DNA of 64,000 nt. Origin: Candidatus Thiocaldithrix dubininis (GTDB lineage Bacteria > Pseudomonadota > Gammaproteobacteria > Thiotrichales > Thiotrichaceae). The first letter of the stretch is position 1. Every line of letters starts with the position of its first letter. The DNA is taken from contig CP124755.1 of NCBI GenBank assembly GCA_029972135.1, positions 496,001 to 560,000 of the forward strand, written 5' to 3'. The position numbers and the translations under genes are program-made. The notes beneath the pieces are model-generated. The model ran no database searches. It was given only the letters and a program-made list of their open reading frames with translations, and was not told where the DNA came from. Below, in pieces: positions 18,172 to 26,355 of the stretch.

Positions 18172-18201
18172 AAAAAGCCTTAGTTCAATTCAACTAAGGC
18201 T
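18172..18201 (-). terminator. Terminator after the Asn-rich protein gene
   Basis: The perfect stem AGCCTTAGTT/AACTAAGGCT is followed on the minus strand by CTTTTTC, about 50 bases past the stop codon. Confidence 0.85.
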
Positions 18202-18250
18202 ATTGCTATGGAGAGAGGAACATTGAAAGCTGGTTTAATGTAAACGCAAA

Positions 18251-18697
18251 TTAAGCCTCGCAAGCTGAAGTGCTTTTACTACAACCTTGACCGCTGTGTT
18301 GGTTATTATGAGCATTATGCTGTTGGTGAGCACCCGCGCCGGGCTGTGTCCCTTGTGTACCGGAATTATTTTGATTAGCGTTGTTATTGCTGTTATCACC
18401 TGTATTGGCTTGTAACATTTGTAACAATTGCATAATTAAATTTGTCAGTAGCTGGGTCATTTGATCTGTATTTGTGCCAGAACTGCTATTATCCGTATTA
18501 GCGCCTGTGCTGCCATTTGCTCCACCTACGGTTGAGCTGGCATTATTCGCATCTGCTCCACGTGCATTATAAACTTCATGAAAGTTGCGCACGCTGCTAG
18601 CACTTGGGGTTGAACTAGCAGCCGCGCTGTAATCATTATAATTATTATTGCCAATGCTATTGGGTGCAGAATTAGCACCAATCGTTAAACTATCCAT
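18251..18697 (-). CDS. Asn/Gly/Ser-rich low-complexity protein with a harpin-like amphipathic helix
   Basis: The 148-residue protein has no signal peptide or membrane helix. Asn, Ser, Gly, Thr and Ala make up most of it. A single hydrophobic amphipathic segment at 79-97 (QMTQLLTNLIMQLLQMLQA) interrupts it. From memory this resembles the helix of Xanthomonas Hpa1 harpins, which read QLLTQLIMALLQ inside a Gly/Gln/Asn-rich chain. The C terminus is His/Gln-rich and holds two Cys (139 and 146), unlike classical Cys-free harpins. ACGGAG lies upstream of the ATG, and a strong terminator follows, so the gene is probably expressed. No type III secretion gene is in this window. The function is unknown. 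Confidence 0.6.
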   Translation of the reverse strand: MDSLTIGANSAPNSIGNNNYNDYSAAASSTPSASSVRNFHEVYNARGADANNASSTVGGANGSTGANTDNSSSGTNTDQMTQLLTNLIMQLLQMLQANTGDNSNNNANQNNSGTQGTQPGAGAHQQHNAHNNQHSGQGCSKSTSACEA

Positions 18698-18833
18698 GTT
18701 GACGAACTCCGTTTTAATAAGTAAGCCGAGGCGTTCTCGGTCACATACTAAAACAATAGTGGAGATTGTTTAGAAAACCCTAAGAGTTCAATAAATGGTA
18801 TGAATTGGTCGCTAAATGGTTTGAACCTGTTTG

Positions 18834-18869
18834 AAAAGCAAGCAAATTGCTAAGCCTATTTGCTTGCTT
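18834..18869 (-). terminator. Terminator after the PPC-like secreted protein gene
   Basis: An 11-bp stem AGCAAGCAAAT/ATTTGCTTGCT is followed on the minus strand by TTTTC, just beyond the stop codon of the secreted protein. Confidence 0.75.
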
Positions 18870-18881
18870 GCTGAGAGTTGT

Positions 18882-19283
18882 TTAATGCAGTGCTGAAATA
18901 TTGATAGTAAATGAACCTTTCCACGGGTCAGCTTTCGCACATTCGGTCACATAGATTTTATAGTCGCCGGTGTATTCCGTGGTACTGCTATGAGTGGAAT
19001 GGCAATCTGCGCCCCAATCGTCAATGCTTTCCCCAGTGGGATCGACTACAGAAACCGTAATCGGATGACGGTTTGAAACTGGCTGAATATCAAAACGTTG
19101 TCCCGCTTGTAAGCCAATAATATAAACGCGCTGACTGTTATAACTGCTTAAAGTACCTGTAACGGTTTTAGACACCGCATTGCGGGCAAATTTAATACGT
19201 TCGGCGGCTTGGCTTGCCGTGCTTACTAAACAAAAGGCGGCAATCAACGCGGTGCTTAACACTTTATGTATGACTTTCATCAT
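18882..19283 (-). CDS. Secreted protein with a PPC-like beta domain
   Basis: The 133-residue protein starts with a clear signal peptide (VLSTALIAAFCLVSTASQA). The mature part (about 105 residues) is one beta-rich domain with VTGTLSSYNSQRVYIIGLQAGQRF, ITVSVVDPTG and STTEYTGDYKIYVTECA, which follows the pattern of bacterial pre-peptidase C-terminal (PPC) domains. It carries two Cys that could pair in the periplasm. PPC domains usually sit behind secreted proteases; here it stands alone, which is common for small periplasmic proteins of unknown role. The start may be the first or second Met. Confidence 0.7.
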   Translation of the reverse strand: MMKVIHKVLSTALIAAFCLVSTASQAAERIKFARNAVSKTVTGTLSSYNSQRVYIIGLQAGQRFDIQPVSNRHPITVSVVDPTGESIDDWGADCHSTHSSTTEYTGDYKIYVTECAKADPWKGSFTINISALH

Positions 19284-19361
19284 CTATCCTCCATTTTTAT
19301 TAAACCTGAGCTTAGACAATAGTGGATTTATTTGCTGGGAAAAAAGGGATGAATTCAACAC

Positions 19362-19664
19362 TTATTTAAAATCAACGGATTGCCACTCATGTTCCAGCAA
19401 ACCATAAAACACATAATCTTCGTATTGTTCCCATTTTTTGGTATGTTGGCGCAGTGTGCCTTCATACTGCATGTGCAATTTCTGCATAACCCGTCCCGAA
19501 GCCGGATTGCGGGCTAAATAACGCGCATAAACGCGAATCAGGGCTAACTCATTAAACGCATAAGCCAACACGGCTTGCGCGGCTTCGGTACAAAAACCTT
19601 TCCCCCAATACGGTTTGCCAACCCAATAACCCAGTTCTGCTTGATGCTGTTTGCTAATGCTCAT
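19362..19664 (-). pseudogene. Remnant of a RimJ/RimL-type GNAT acetyltransferase (C-terminal part only)
   Basis: The 100 residues correspond to the second half of a RimJ/RimL family N-acetyltransferase: ELGYWVGKPYWGKGFCTEAAQ holds the acetyl-CoA binding section, followed by RVYARYLARNPASGRVMQKL and the YEGTLRQH end. Family members are about 170-185 residues, so the first ~75 residues are missing. A stop codon lies in the same frame four codons upstream of the ATG, and the preceding sequence is the prfC promoter and start. I infer that the gene was cut when these two regions were joined. It may still be translated but should lack part of the fold. Confidence 0.7.
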
Positions 19665-19678
19665 TTGTGGATTTCAGG

Positions 19679-19684
19679 TATAAT
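19679..19684 (+). promoter_or_regulatory. Probable -10 element of the prfC promoter
   Basis: A perfect TATAAT lies 34 bases upstream of the prfC ATG. I see no good -35 hexamer at standard spacing, so only the -10 is called. Confidence 0.5.
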
Positions 19685-19717
19685 CCGCGCCTTTACTGCT
19701 TTGATTTCAGATTCGTT

Positions 19718-21307
19718 ATGACCGACCGCTTACAAGAAACGGCGCGCCGCCGTACCTTTGCTATTATTTCCCACCCAGATGCGGGTAAAACCACCATGAC
19801 CGAGAAGGTATTGTTATTCGGGGGGGCGATTCAGTTGGCGGGGACGGTGAAAGGGCGTAAGGCGGCGCGGCATGCCACGTCCGACTGGATGGCAATGGAG
19901 AAGGAACGCGGGATTTCGGTTACCTCATCGGTGATGCAGTTTCCTTACAACGGGCGCATTGTCAATTTGTTGGACACACCGGGGCATGAGGATTTCTCGG
20001 AGGATACTTATCGCGTGTTAACCGCCGTGGATTCGGCTTTAATGGTGATCGACGTGGCGAAAGGGGTTGAGGAACGTACCATTAATTTGATGGAGGTTTG
20101 TCGCCTGCGGGATACGCCGATTATGACCTTTATTAATAAACTCGACCGCGAAGGCAAAGAGCCGATTGAGTTGTTGGATGAAGTCGAAACGGTATTGAAA
20201 ATTAAATGTGCGCCGATTACTTGGCCGGTGGGCATGGGTAAGCGTTTAAAAGGCATTTATCATTTATACCAAGACAAAGTGATTTTGTACGAAGGCAGCA
20301 CCGAGCGCAAAGTCGAATATAAAGAAATTCAAGGCATAGATAATCCCGAACTCGATGAATTATTAGAGTTTCAGGCGCAAGAATTACGTGATGAAATCGA
20401 ATTAGTCAAAGGTGCGAGCCACGCATTTGATTTGCAAGAATACCTAGACGGCAAGCTTACCCCGGTTTATTTCGGCACGGCGTTAAATAGTTTTGGTATC
20501 CGCGAATTACTCGATGATTTTGTGGAAAACGCACCTGCGCCACAAGCTCGCCCCACCACTAGCCGTAAAGTGGAAGCCACCGAAGAACCGTTTACCGGCT
20601 TTGTGTTTAAAATCCAAGCCAATATGGACCCTCAACACCGCGACCGTATTGCGTTTATGCGGGTGTGTTCGGGCAAATTTGAAAAAGGCATGAAAGCCAA
20701 GCATGTGCGCATTGGTAAAGACGTAAAAATTCCCGATGCCTTAACTTTTATGGCTTCTGACCGCGAACATGTGGAAGACGCTTACCCCGGCGATATTATT
20801 GGCATTCATAACCACGGTAGTATTCGCATTGGCGATACCTTTACCCAAGGCGAGAATTTGCAATTCACAGGCATTCCCAACTTCGCGCCAGAATTATTCC
20901 GGCGTGCGCAATTGCGTGACCCGCTAAAAATGAAGCAATTGCAAAAAGGTTTAGCCGAATTGTGCGAAGAAGGCGCGACCCAGTTATTTAAACCTTTAAA
21001 TAATAATGACTTGATATTAGGCGCGGTGGGTGTATTGCAGTTCGATGTGGTCGCACAACGCTTAAAAGACGAATATAAAGTCGATGCGATTTTTGAAGGC
21101 GTTAATGTGCAAACCGCCCGTTGGGTCACTTCAACCAATGAAAAGAAATTTGAAGAATTTAAAGCCAAAGCTTCGCAAAACTTAGCGTATGACCATGCAG
21201 GTGAACTGGTGTATATCGCACCAACGCGGGTGAATTTACAAATGGCGCAAGAAAAATGGCCGGATATTCAATTCCATTCCACTCGTGAACATGGGGTTGC
21301 AGTGTAA
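19718..21307 (+). CDS. prfC: Peptide chain release factor 3
   Basis: RF3 is the GTPase that removes RF1 and RF2 from the ribosome after peptide release. The start at 19718 gives 529 residues, the same length as in E. coli, and removes an upstream in-frame segment lacking support. The G motifs are intact: [14 protein letters not shown] (G1), GISVTSSVM (switch I), [14 protein letters not shown] (G3) and [12 protein letters not shown] (G4). The C-terminal domain follows the standard RF3 pattern ([21 protein letters not shown]). It is followed by a terminator shared with the convergent oxidoreductase gene. Confidence 0.97.
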   Translation: MTDRLQETARRRTFAIISHPDAGKTTMTEKVLLFGGAIQLAGTVKGRKAARHATSDWMAMEKERGISVTSSVMQFPYNGRIVNLLDTPGHEDFSEDTYRVLTAVDSALMVIDVAKGVEERTINLMEVCRLRDTPIMTFINKLDREGKEPIELLDEVETVLKIKCAPITWPVGMGKRLKGIYHLYQDKVILYEGSTERKVEYKEIQGIDNPELDELLEFQAQELRDEIELVKGASHAFDLQEYLDGKLTPVYFGTALNSFGIRELLDDFVENAPAPQARPTTSRKVEATEEPFTGFVFKIQANMDPQHRDRIAFMRVCSGKFEKGMKAKHVRIGKDVKIPDALTFMASDREHVEDAYPGDIIGIHNHGSIRIGDTFTQGENLQFTGIPNFAPELFRRAQLRDPLKMKQLQKGLAELCEEGATQLFKPLNNNDLILGAVGVLQFDVVAQRLKDEYKVDAIFEGVNVQTARWVTSTNEKKFEEFKAKASQNLAYDHAGELVYIAPTRVNLQMAQEKWPDIQFHSTREHGVAV

Positions 21308-21314
21308 AAACCCA

Positions 21315-21345
21315 AAAGGGGAAAGGCACAGGCTTTTCCCTTAAT
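21315..21345 (+). terminator. Terminator after prfC
   Basis: AAGGGGAAAGGC pairs with GCTTTTCCCTT, directly after the prfC stop, with A-rich sequence ahead and TTAATT behind. Confidence 0.7.
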
Positions 21346-21358
21346 TGTGGACAAAGGT

Positions 21359-23407
21359 TTAGTTATATACCTCCACCAAACAATCATAATAAGTGGCGGC
21401 CGCGCCTAAATCGGTTAAGGCTTGGCTGGCGATTTCATTACAATTTTTGCCGTCTTTAGACAGTTTTTTCCACCAAATCGACGGTGCAACCACGACTCCT
21501 TGGCGCACGTTGTCGGTGATAACCGCTAAGGCTGTAAATGAGCCTCGGTCATTTTTAATCGTGACCGTTTGCCCGTTTTCAATTCCGCGTAATGCAGCAT
21601 CGTCTGGGTTTAATTCAACAGTAGGTTCGGGCGTTTTGCTATGCAGGCTAGTAACATTCACAAACGAGCTATTTAAAAAGTGACGTGCGGGTGGGGAGAT
21701 AAATTGCAGCGGGTAACGCTGAGCTAATTTGGGTTGATTTAAGGCAGATTCGTGTGGCGGCAAAAAATCGGGTATAGCGTATTCGCCCAATTCAGCAGCA
21801 ACAAATTCAAACTTGCCGGAATGGGTCGGAAAATTGCCTTGGGCAAATGGTGCGTCGGGAACAGCTAAACGCTGCCAACCTTGGTATTGTAAAGTTACCC
21901 ATTGCATCGTTTGCGTGTGCGGATGCTGCCAATCAAACACTTGTTGCATCAGGCTTGCATCATCTTCTTGTAAAGCGGTATCAGTTAAACCCATACGTGC
22001 GGCAATCAGGCGGAAAATTTCACTGTTGGGTTTGCACTCACCTAAGGGTTGAATGGCTTGTTGGCTGAGTTGAATATAGTTATGCCCGTAAGCGCGGTGA
22101 ATATCGCTGTGTTCCAATTGCGTGGTGGCGGGCAAAATAATATCGGCATAATCGGCACTATCGGTTTGAAAATGTTCCAACACCACGGTAAACAAGTCTT
22201 CGCGGGCAAAGCCTGCGGCAACTTTGGCACTGTCTGGCAAAATCGCTACAGGATTGCAGTTATACACGATGAGTGCTTCGATTTTGTCATCGCCGTCTTG
22301 CAAGAGCGCGTTGCCTAATTGACTCAGGTTGATTGTACGGGCGGGGTGTCGGCGTAGTTCGGGGCGTTCTAAGGCTGGGGTATTAAACGGAAAAAAGCCT
22401 GAGGTTGACATAATCAAACCGCCCGCTTTATGTCGCCACGCGCCTAATACGGTGGGAATAGCAATCGCTGCTCTAACCGCGTTACCGCCGCCGCGCACGC
22501 GTTGCATACCATAACCCAGCTTCACTAATACGGGTTGCTGGTCTTGCATGGCGGTTTTGCCCAACAATTGCGCGAGATTTTCGATTTCCTGCGCCGTAAT
22601 GCCGCAAATTTCGGCGGCTTCAGTCGGTGGGTAAGCTTGTGCACGCTTGGCTACGGCTGCAAAACCGTTGGTATAGGCTTGAATATAGGCGTGGTCAATT
22701 AGTCCATCACGGATTAACACATGCAATAAACTTAAGGCTAACGCGCCATCAGTACCGGGTAAAATCGCAATATGTTGCTGGCATTTTTGCGCAGTTAATG
22801 AACGATGCGGATCAATCGCTATTAAAATCGCGCCTTGGCGTTGTGCCATTTGCGCCCGCCGCCAAAAATGCACCCCCGTTACGATTGGGTTGCTACCCCA
22901 AATTAAAATCACTTTGGCATGTTCAACTTGTTCAAGATCAGCGCTGACGCCTGCGCCCATACTGGCTTTTAACGCTGCACCACCCGCACTAGCACACACG
23001 GTTCTATCTAAAAATGAGGCACCGATACGATTAAAAAAGCGCGCTGCCATACCTTCTTGCTGCACTTTGCCCATGGTGCCGCCATAACTACAGGGCAGAA
23101 TGGCTTGCGGATTGCGTTGCCTAATCTCATTTAATTTAGTGGCAATAGTCTCTAAAGCTTCGTCCCAACTAATGCGCTGGAACTGCCCTGAACCTTTGTT
23201 ACCAATGCGTTTTAAGGGGTAGAGCAAGCGTTCAGGGTGATAAGTACGCTCTAAATAACGCGAAACTTTGGTACACAACACGCCTGCGGTAGGTGGATGC
23301 TGCGGATTGCCTTCAATATGTATCGCTCGCCCTTGTTCATTGACTGTCACTAACATAGAGCAGGTATCAGGGCAATCATGTGGGCAGACAACATGTACCG
23401 TTTGCAT
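21359..23407 (-). CDS. Cytoplasmic molybdopterin oxidoreductase with N-terminal 4Fe-4S site
   Basis: The 682-residue protein belongs to the bis-molybdopterin (DMSO reductase) superfamily. The N terminus has the cluster ligands CPHDCPDTC (9-17) and a fourth Cys in GVLCTKVSRYLER. Later come ILPCSYGGTMG, GSNPIVTGVHFWRRA, IAILPGTDGALALSLLHVLI and a C-terminal molydopterin dinucleotide domain (YPLQFISPPARHFLNSS to QGVVVAPSIWW). There is no twin-arginine or other signal peptide, so it acts in the cytoplasm. No partner subunit or electron-transfer gene is adjacent. The substrate cannot be assigned; the general resemblance is to the formate dehydrogenase/assimilatory reductase branch. Confidence 0.88.
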   Translation of the reverse strand: MQTVHVVCPHDCPDTCSMLVTVNEQGRAIHIEGNPQHPPTAGVLCTKVSRYLERTYHPERLLYPLKRIGNKGSGQFQRISWDEALETIATKLNEIRQRNPQAILPCSYGGTMGKVQQEGMAARFFNRIGASFLDRTVCASAGGAALKASMGAGVSADLEQVEHAKVILIWGSNPIVTGVHFWRRAQMAQRQGAILIAIDPHRSLTAQKCQQHIAILPGTDGALALSLLHVLIRDGLIDHAYIQAYTNGFAAVAKRAQAYPPTEAAEICGITAQEIENLAQLLGKTAMQDQQPVLVKLGYGMQRVRGGGNAVRAAIAIPTVLGAWRHKAGGLIMSTSGFFPFNTPALERPELRRHPARTINLSQLGNALLQDGDDKIEALIVYNCNPVAILPDSAKVAAGFAREDLFTVVLEHFQTDSADYADIILPATTQLEHSDIHRAYGHNYIQLSQQAIQPLGECKPNSEIFRLIAARMGLTDTALQEDDASLMQQVFDWQHPHTQTMQWVTLQYQGWQRLAVPDAPFAQGNFPTHSGKFEFVAAELGEYAIPDFLPPHESALNQPKLAQRYPLQFISPPARHFLNSSFVNVTSLHSKTPEPTVELNPDDAALRGIENGQTVTIKNDRGSFTALAVITDNVRQGVVVAPSIWWKKLSKDGKNCNEIASQALTDLGAAATYYDCLVEVYN

Positions 23408-23529
23408 ATAAGACCTTTGCCGAGGTGGATTAAATTTGATAGTACAAAACAGAGTAATTAAGTCAACTATTGAGTATAATTACGGTCAAACAGTTAAAGG
23501 TTTTTATTGTTTTTGTTAAGGAGCAGCTC

Positions 23530-24489
23530 ATGTTCCATTATCTGCGTATTTCCCTGAACCGATTGTTTGATTGGTTGTGGCAAATGGGCATCAATTGGCT
23601 AAATGCTACCCCAAATGAACAAGATTTTAGCACCATCTACAATTTTGAAGCGTTAGAACGCGATGTACGCCCCGCCGATGTGATTTTATTTGCAGGGCAA
23701 ACGCGGGTGAGTCGCGTTATTCAAAGCGTAGCCTTATCACCGTGGACACATGCCGCCATTTATATTGGGCGATTAAACGACATTCGTGACCCTGAAATTA
23801 AAGCGCGGTTGGCAACCTTTTACCAAGGCGATCCTTTAGAGCCGTTGGTGGTTGAATCTTTGCTAGGGCGTGGCACAATTGTGACACCCTTAAGAACCTA
23901 TCAACGTGAGCATTTACGCGTGTGCCGTCCAACGGGCTTAACGTGGCGTGATGCAGATAGTGTGGCACACATGGCAATTAAACACTTGGGGATGGGTTAC
24001 GATGTGCGCCAATTATTGGATTTAGCACGCTTTATGTTCCCGTATGCGATTTTGCCTCGGCGTTGGCGCTCGTCCTTGTTCCAACATAATGCTGGTGAAC
24101 CCACGCATATTGTCTGTTCCAGTATGATTGCGCGTTGTTTTCAAAGTGTGCATTACCCGATTCTGCCTAGTATTGAAGGCAAGCAACACGAACGGCAATT
24201 CTATGAACGCAACTTTCGCTTATTTACGCCTGCCGATTTTGACTATTCACCGTATTTCGATGTGATTAAATACCCCGCGTGGACAGCCAATTGTGAGCCA
24301 GTCTATCGTACACTGCCTTGGTCGGAAGCATCTAGCGTGCAAACTCAACCCAAACCGCGTTTAGATACCCCTGTTACGCAAGCATGGGAACAAGCTGCCC
24401 AACGCGTACAACAACGCGCCTATCTCTATTGGGAGAGGTTGGCATTCCCTACAATCCGGTTGCATAAAAATTCCATGAAGGATATATAG
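23530..24489 (+). CDS. YiiX/YaeF-like permuted papain-fold amidase
   Basis: The start at 23530 follows AAGGAG at six bases; the frame is open upstream from 23470 but lacks such a site. The protein (319 residues) has the features of circularly permuted NlpC/P60-like enzymes: DVILFAGQTRVSRVIQ, then the His in SPWTHAAIYIG and, about 150 residues later, the Cys in THIVCSSMIARCF. In this family the nucleophile Cys follows the His in sequence. Members act on peptidoglycan or lipid amides. It has no clear signal peptide, though the N terminus (YLRISLNRLFDWLWQMGIN) is amphipathic and could associate with membrane. Confidence 0.78.
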   Translation: MFHYLRISLNRLFDWLWQMGINWLNATPNEQDFSTIYNFEALERDVRPADVILFAGQTRVSRVIQSVALSPWTHAAIYIGRLNDIRDPEIKARLATFYQGDPLEPLVVESLLGRGTIVTPLRTYQREHLRVCRPTGLTWRDADSVAHMAIKHLGMGYDVRQLLDLARFMFPYAILPRRWRSSLFQHNAGEPTHIVCSSMIARCFQSVHYPILPSIEGKQHERQFYERNFRLFTPADFDYSPYFDVIKYPAWTANCEPVYRTLPWSEASSVQTQPKPRLDTPVTQAWEQAAQRVQQRAYLYWERLAFPTIRLHKNSMKDI

Positions 24490-24528
24490 AATAGGTGATT
24501 TAACACACTCATTAAGGAAGGAGGATTC

Positions 24529-24933
24529 ATGCCTGAGTTATTTTCGGCAGATTGGATGAATGAATTAAAAAATCAATGGAATGCTGACCCAGAAGTAAAA
24601 GACAAATTAGCTGAAATTGGCTTTAGTTCAGTGATTGCTTGTGGCTTCAAAGGCGAAGATAAACCACGCGGCGTATTCGTTGTTGAAAACGGTGAATGTG
24701 TTCGTGCGGGTGCATATGCTGATGAAAGCGCTGATTGGGATATGCGTGCTGATCGTAAAGATTGGATGAAATGGGTGAAAGACGGTCTAGGCTTAGTGGG
24801 TTTAGGCACAGCTTATACGTTCGGTAAACTGAAATTCGTCAAAGGCGATTATGGCGCTATGATGAAAAACCCTAAAATGGCAGGGCCGTTCGTCAAGTCA
24901 TTTGGTCTAATGGCTAAAATTGATACGCAATAA
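24529..24933 (+). CDS. SCP2-like small lipid-binding protein
   Basis: The 134-residue soluble protein has the SCP2-fold pattern: a leading helix with SADWMNELKNQWN, a beta section (RGVFVVENGECVRAG), then WDMRADRKDWMKWV and GKLKFVKGDYGAMMKN near the C terminus. Bacterial single-domain SCP2-like proteins are thought to bind hydrophobic ligands, without a known substrate in most cases. A very strong ribosome site (GGAAGGAGG) precedes the ATG, which suggests high expression. A hairpin at 24953-24979 follows. Confidence 0.7.
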   Translation: MPELFSADWMNELKNQWNADPEVKDKLAEIGFSSVIACGFKGEDKPRGVFVVENGECVRAGAYADESADWDMRADRKDWMKWVKDGLGLVGLGTAYTFGKLKFVKGDYGAMMKNPKMAGPFVKSFGLMAKIDTQ

Positions 24934-24952
24934 TTGGCATAATGGACAATTG

Positions 24953-24979
24953 AGCACTAAGTAACGTTTGCTTAGTGCT
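24953..24979. terminator. Hairpin between the SCP2-like and DUF302 genes
   Basis: The perfect 9-bp stem AGCACTAAG/CTTAGTGCT has no T-run, so it may be a processing or attenuating structure more than a full terminator. Confidence 0.4.
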
Positions 24980-25016
24980 TAGCTAACAGCATAATAACAA
25001 TAAGAGGTTTAGCGTA

Positions 25017-25631
25017 ATGGGCTTTTTACGTAATCTATTGGCGGCTATCGGTGTGTTAAGTCTAATAATTGGCACAGTCGCTTATCTCAAATTTGCACCC
25101 ATGTTGGGGCAAGTGTCTAATCTTAAACAAGATGTACAAGTGTTAAAGCAGCTTGATCCCAAAGCCAAGCAAGTTTATACCGAAGTTTGGGATAAATTAA
25201 AAAGTAGCGGAAATAGTGCCGATGCGACCGTTTGGAAAGTGCCGGTGAAAGCAGGTTTAACGGCGGAGGCTGTCGAGCAAAGTCTCGCTAAAGCGGCGAA
25301 TGCTTACCTCATTACTAATCTGTATCCAGTCTCAGTTTCAGAACTGGCTAAAGCTGAAACTGGTTTAGAGCATCGTTTATTTAAAACCTACCAAGTATGC
25401 GGTGGTATGACCGCTATGCTGATGCTGGAACAATCCGATGCTGCCTCTGCCTATCTACCTTGCCAAGTATCGTTAGTGCAGGATAAGCAAGGTAATTTAG
25501 CTCTGTATTCACAAAATATGGACATGATGATTTACGGGGGTAAACCTTTGCCGCCTGCTTTGTTGGGTGAAGCTACTAAAATTAAAAACAGTATTTTAGA
25601 CATGATGAATAAAGCAGCAGCAGGTGCTTAA
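25017..25631 (+). CDS. DUF302-family protein with N-terminal membrane anchor
   Basis: The 204-residue protein begins with a membrane helix (LLAAIGVLSLIIGTVAYL). A spacer with LKQDVQVLKQLDPKAKQVY follows. The C-terminal ~140 residues fit the DUF302 pattern: the helix-forming EAVEQSLAKAANAY, KTYQVCGGMTAMLMLEQ and AYLPCQVSLVQDKQGNLAL. DUF302 proteins are small periplasmic or membrane proteins without established function, frequent in sulfur- and metal-metabolising bacteria. It ends in a four-base convergent overlap with the next gene. Confidence 0.7.
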   Translation: MGFLRNLLAAIGVLSLIIGTVAYLKFAPMLGQVSNLKQDVQVLKQLDPKAKQVYTEVWDKLKSSGNSADATVWKVPVKAGLTAEAVEQSLAKAANAYLITNLYPVSVSELAKAETGLEHRLFKTYQVCGGMTAMLMLEQSDAASAYLPCQVSLVQDKQGNLALYSQNMDMMIYGGKPLPPALLGEATKIKNSILDMMNKAAAGA

Positions 25632-26038
25632 TCGTCATTAATGCCAAAAATAACGCCCAATGCCATTAGAATAATGCTGGCATACCATAGCCAGAAACCA
25701 ATCCCAAGGCGCAATATGTGCATGGTTGTGCCTTGGCTGGGAATAGATTCAAACCAAAATGCATGACCACCGACTAATACCGCTAACACTGCCATTGTCA
25801 TGGCGCGATTAGGATGATGATGCATCATTAACACTGCCATCAGAATCAGTAAGTTAGCATACCAAGCAAATTGGAATAGAGAAAAACCTAGCCAGCCCGT
25901 GGCAAACACCCAATAGCCCATGACTGAACCTTGTGTGGTGTGAAATGCTACTTGAATAAGAGATGCGACCCACAATAAGCCACCTAAAAATAAAGCAATG
26001 GCCGGAAGTGGAATTTTCGGATTGTGTAATAAATTCAT
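25628..26038 (-). CDS. Hypothetical four-helix membrane protein
   Basis: The 136 residues form about four hydrophobic segments (AIALFLGGLLWVASLIQ; WVFATGWLGFSLFQFAWY; MTMAVLAVLVGGHAFWF; GFWLWYASIILMALGVI) with a His-rich loop (MMHHHPNRAM). I do not recognise the family. The gene runs convergent to the DUF302 gene with a four-base overlap and divergent from the ammonium channel gene. Confidence 0.65.
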   Translation of the reverse strand: MNLLHNPKIPLPAIALFLGGLLWVASLIQVAFHTTQGSVMGYWVFATGWLGFSLFQFAWYANLLILMAVLMMHHHPNRAMTMAVLAVLVGGHAFWFESIPSQGTTMHILRLGIGFWLWYASIILMALGVIFGINDD

Positions 26039-26161
26039 AAGCCCGTGACGTCAGGGTTAGTCAAAGGGTGCTGACACACACCCGAATATCAGCGCAAGAG
26101 TATAGATAGAAATGTTCATGGCTGCATGTAACGCTGTGATTTTGTTCAATGTCTTAACAAA

Positions 26162-26176
26162 GTGCATATTATGCAC
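26162..26176. promoter_or_regulatory. 15-bp palindrome upstream of amtB
   Basis: GTGCATA and TATGCAC flank a single central T, about 180 bases before the ammonium channel start. It resembles the half-sites of nitrogen-control operators (TGCAC...GTGCA) but is closer together than an NtrC site. I see no clear sigma-54 promoter (TGGCAC-N5-TTGC) in the gap. Confidence 0.35.
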
Positions 26177-26355
26177 CTAAATAACTCTTAATTTAATTTA
26201 TTCACCGTTTTAGTGATTTTTTAATGATTAAATTACCTTACTGACTGAAATTATTCTGAAAATCCCCGTTTTTGTGCGACTGCCTACTAGTACCGCAATT
26301 TAAGCGCATTATGATAGCGTTTTTAGATTAACTGTTGTTGGGAGGTAGCCAAGCA

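Noticed and set aside
20806-21168. 120-residue minus-strand frame inside prfC
   Set aside because: It is a shadow of the strongly supported prfC coding frame with no start signal.
26039-26355. Sigma-54 promoter for amtB
   Set aside because: No TGGCAC-N5-TTGC sequence was found in the gap; only a short palindrome remains.
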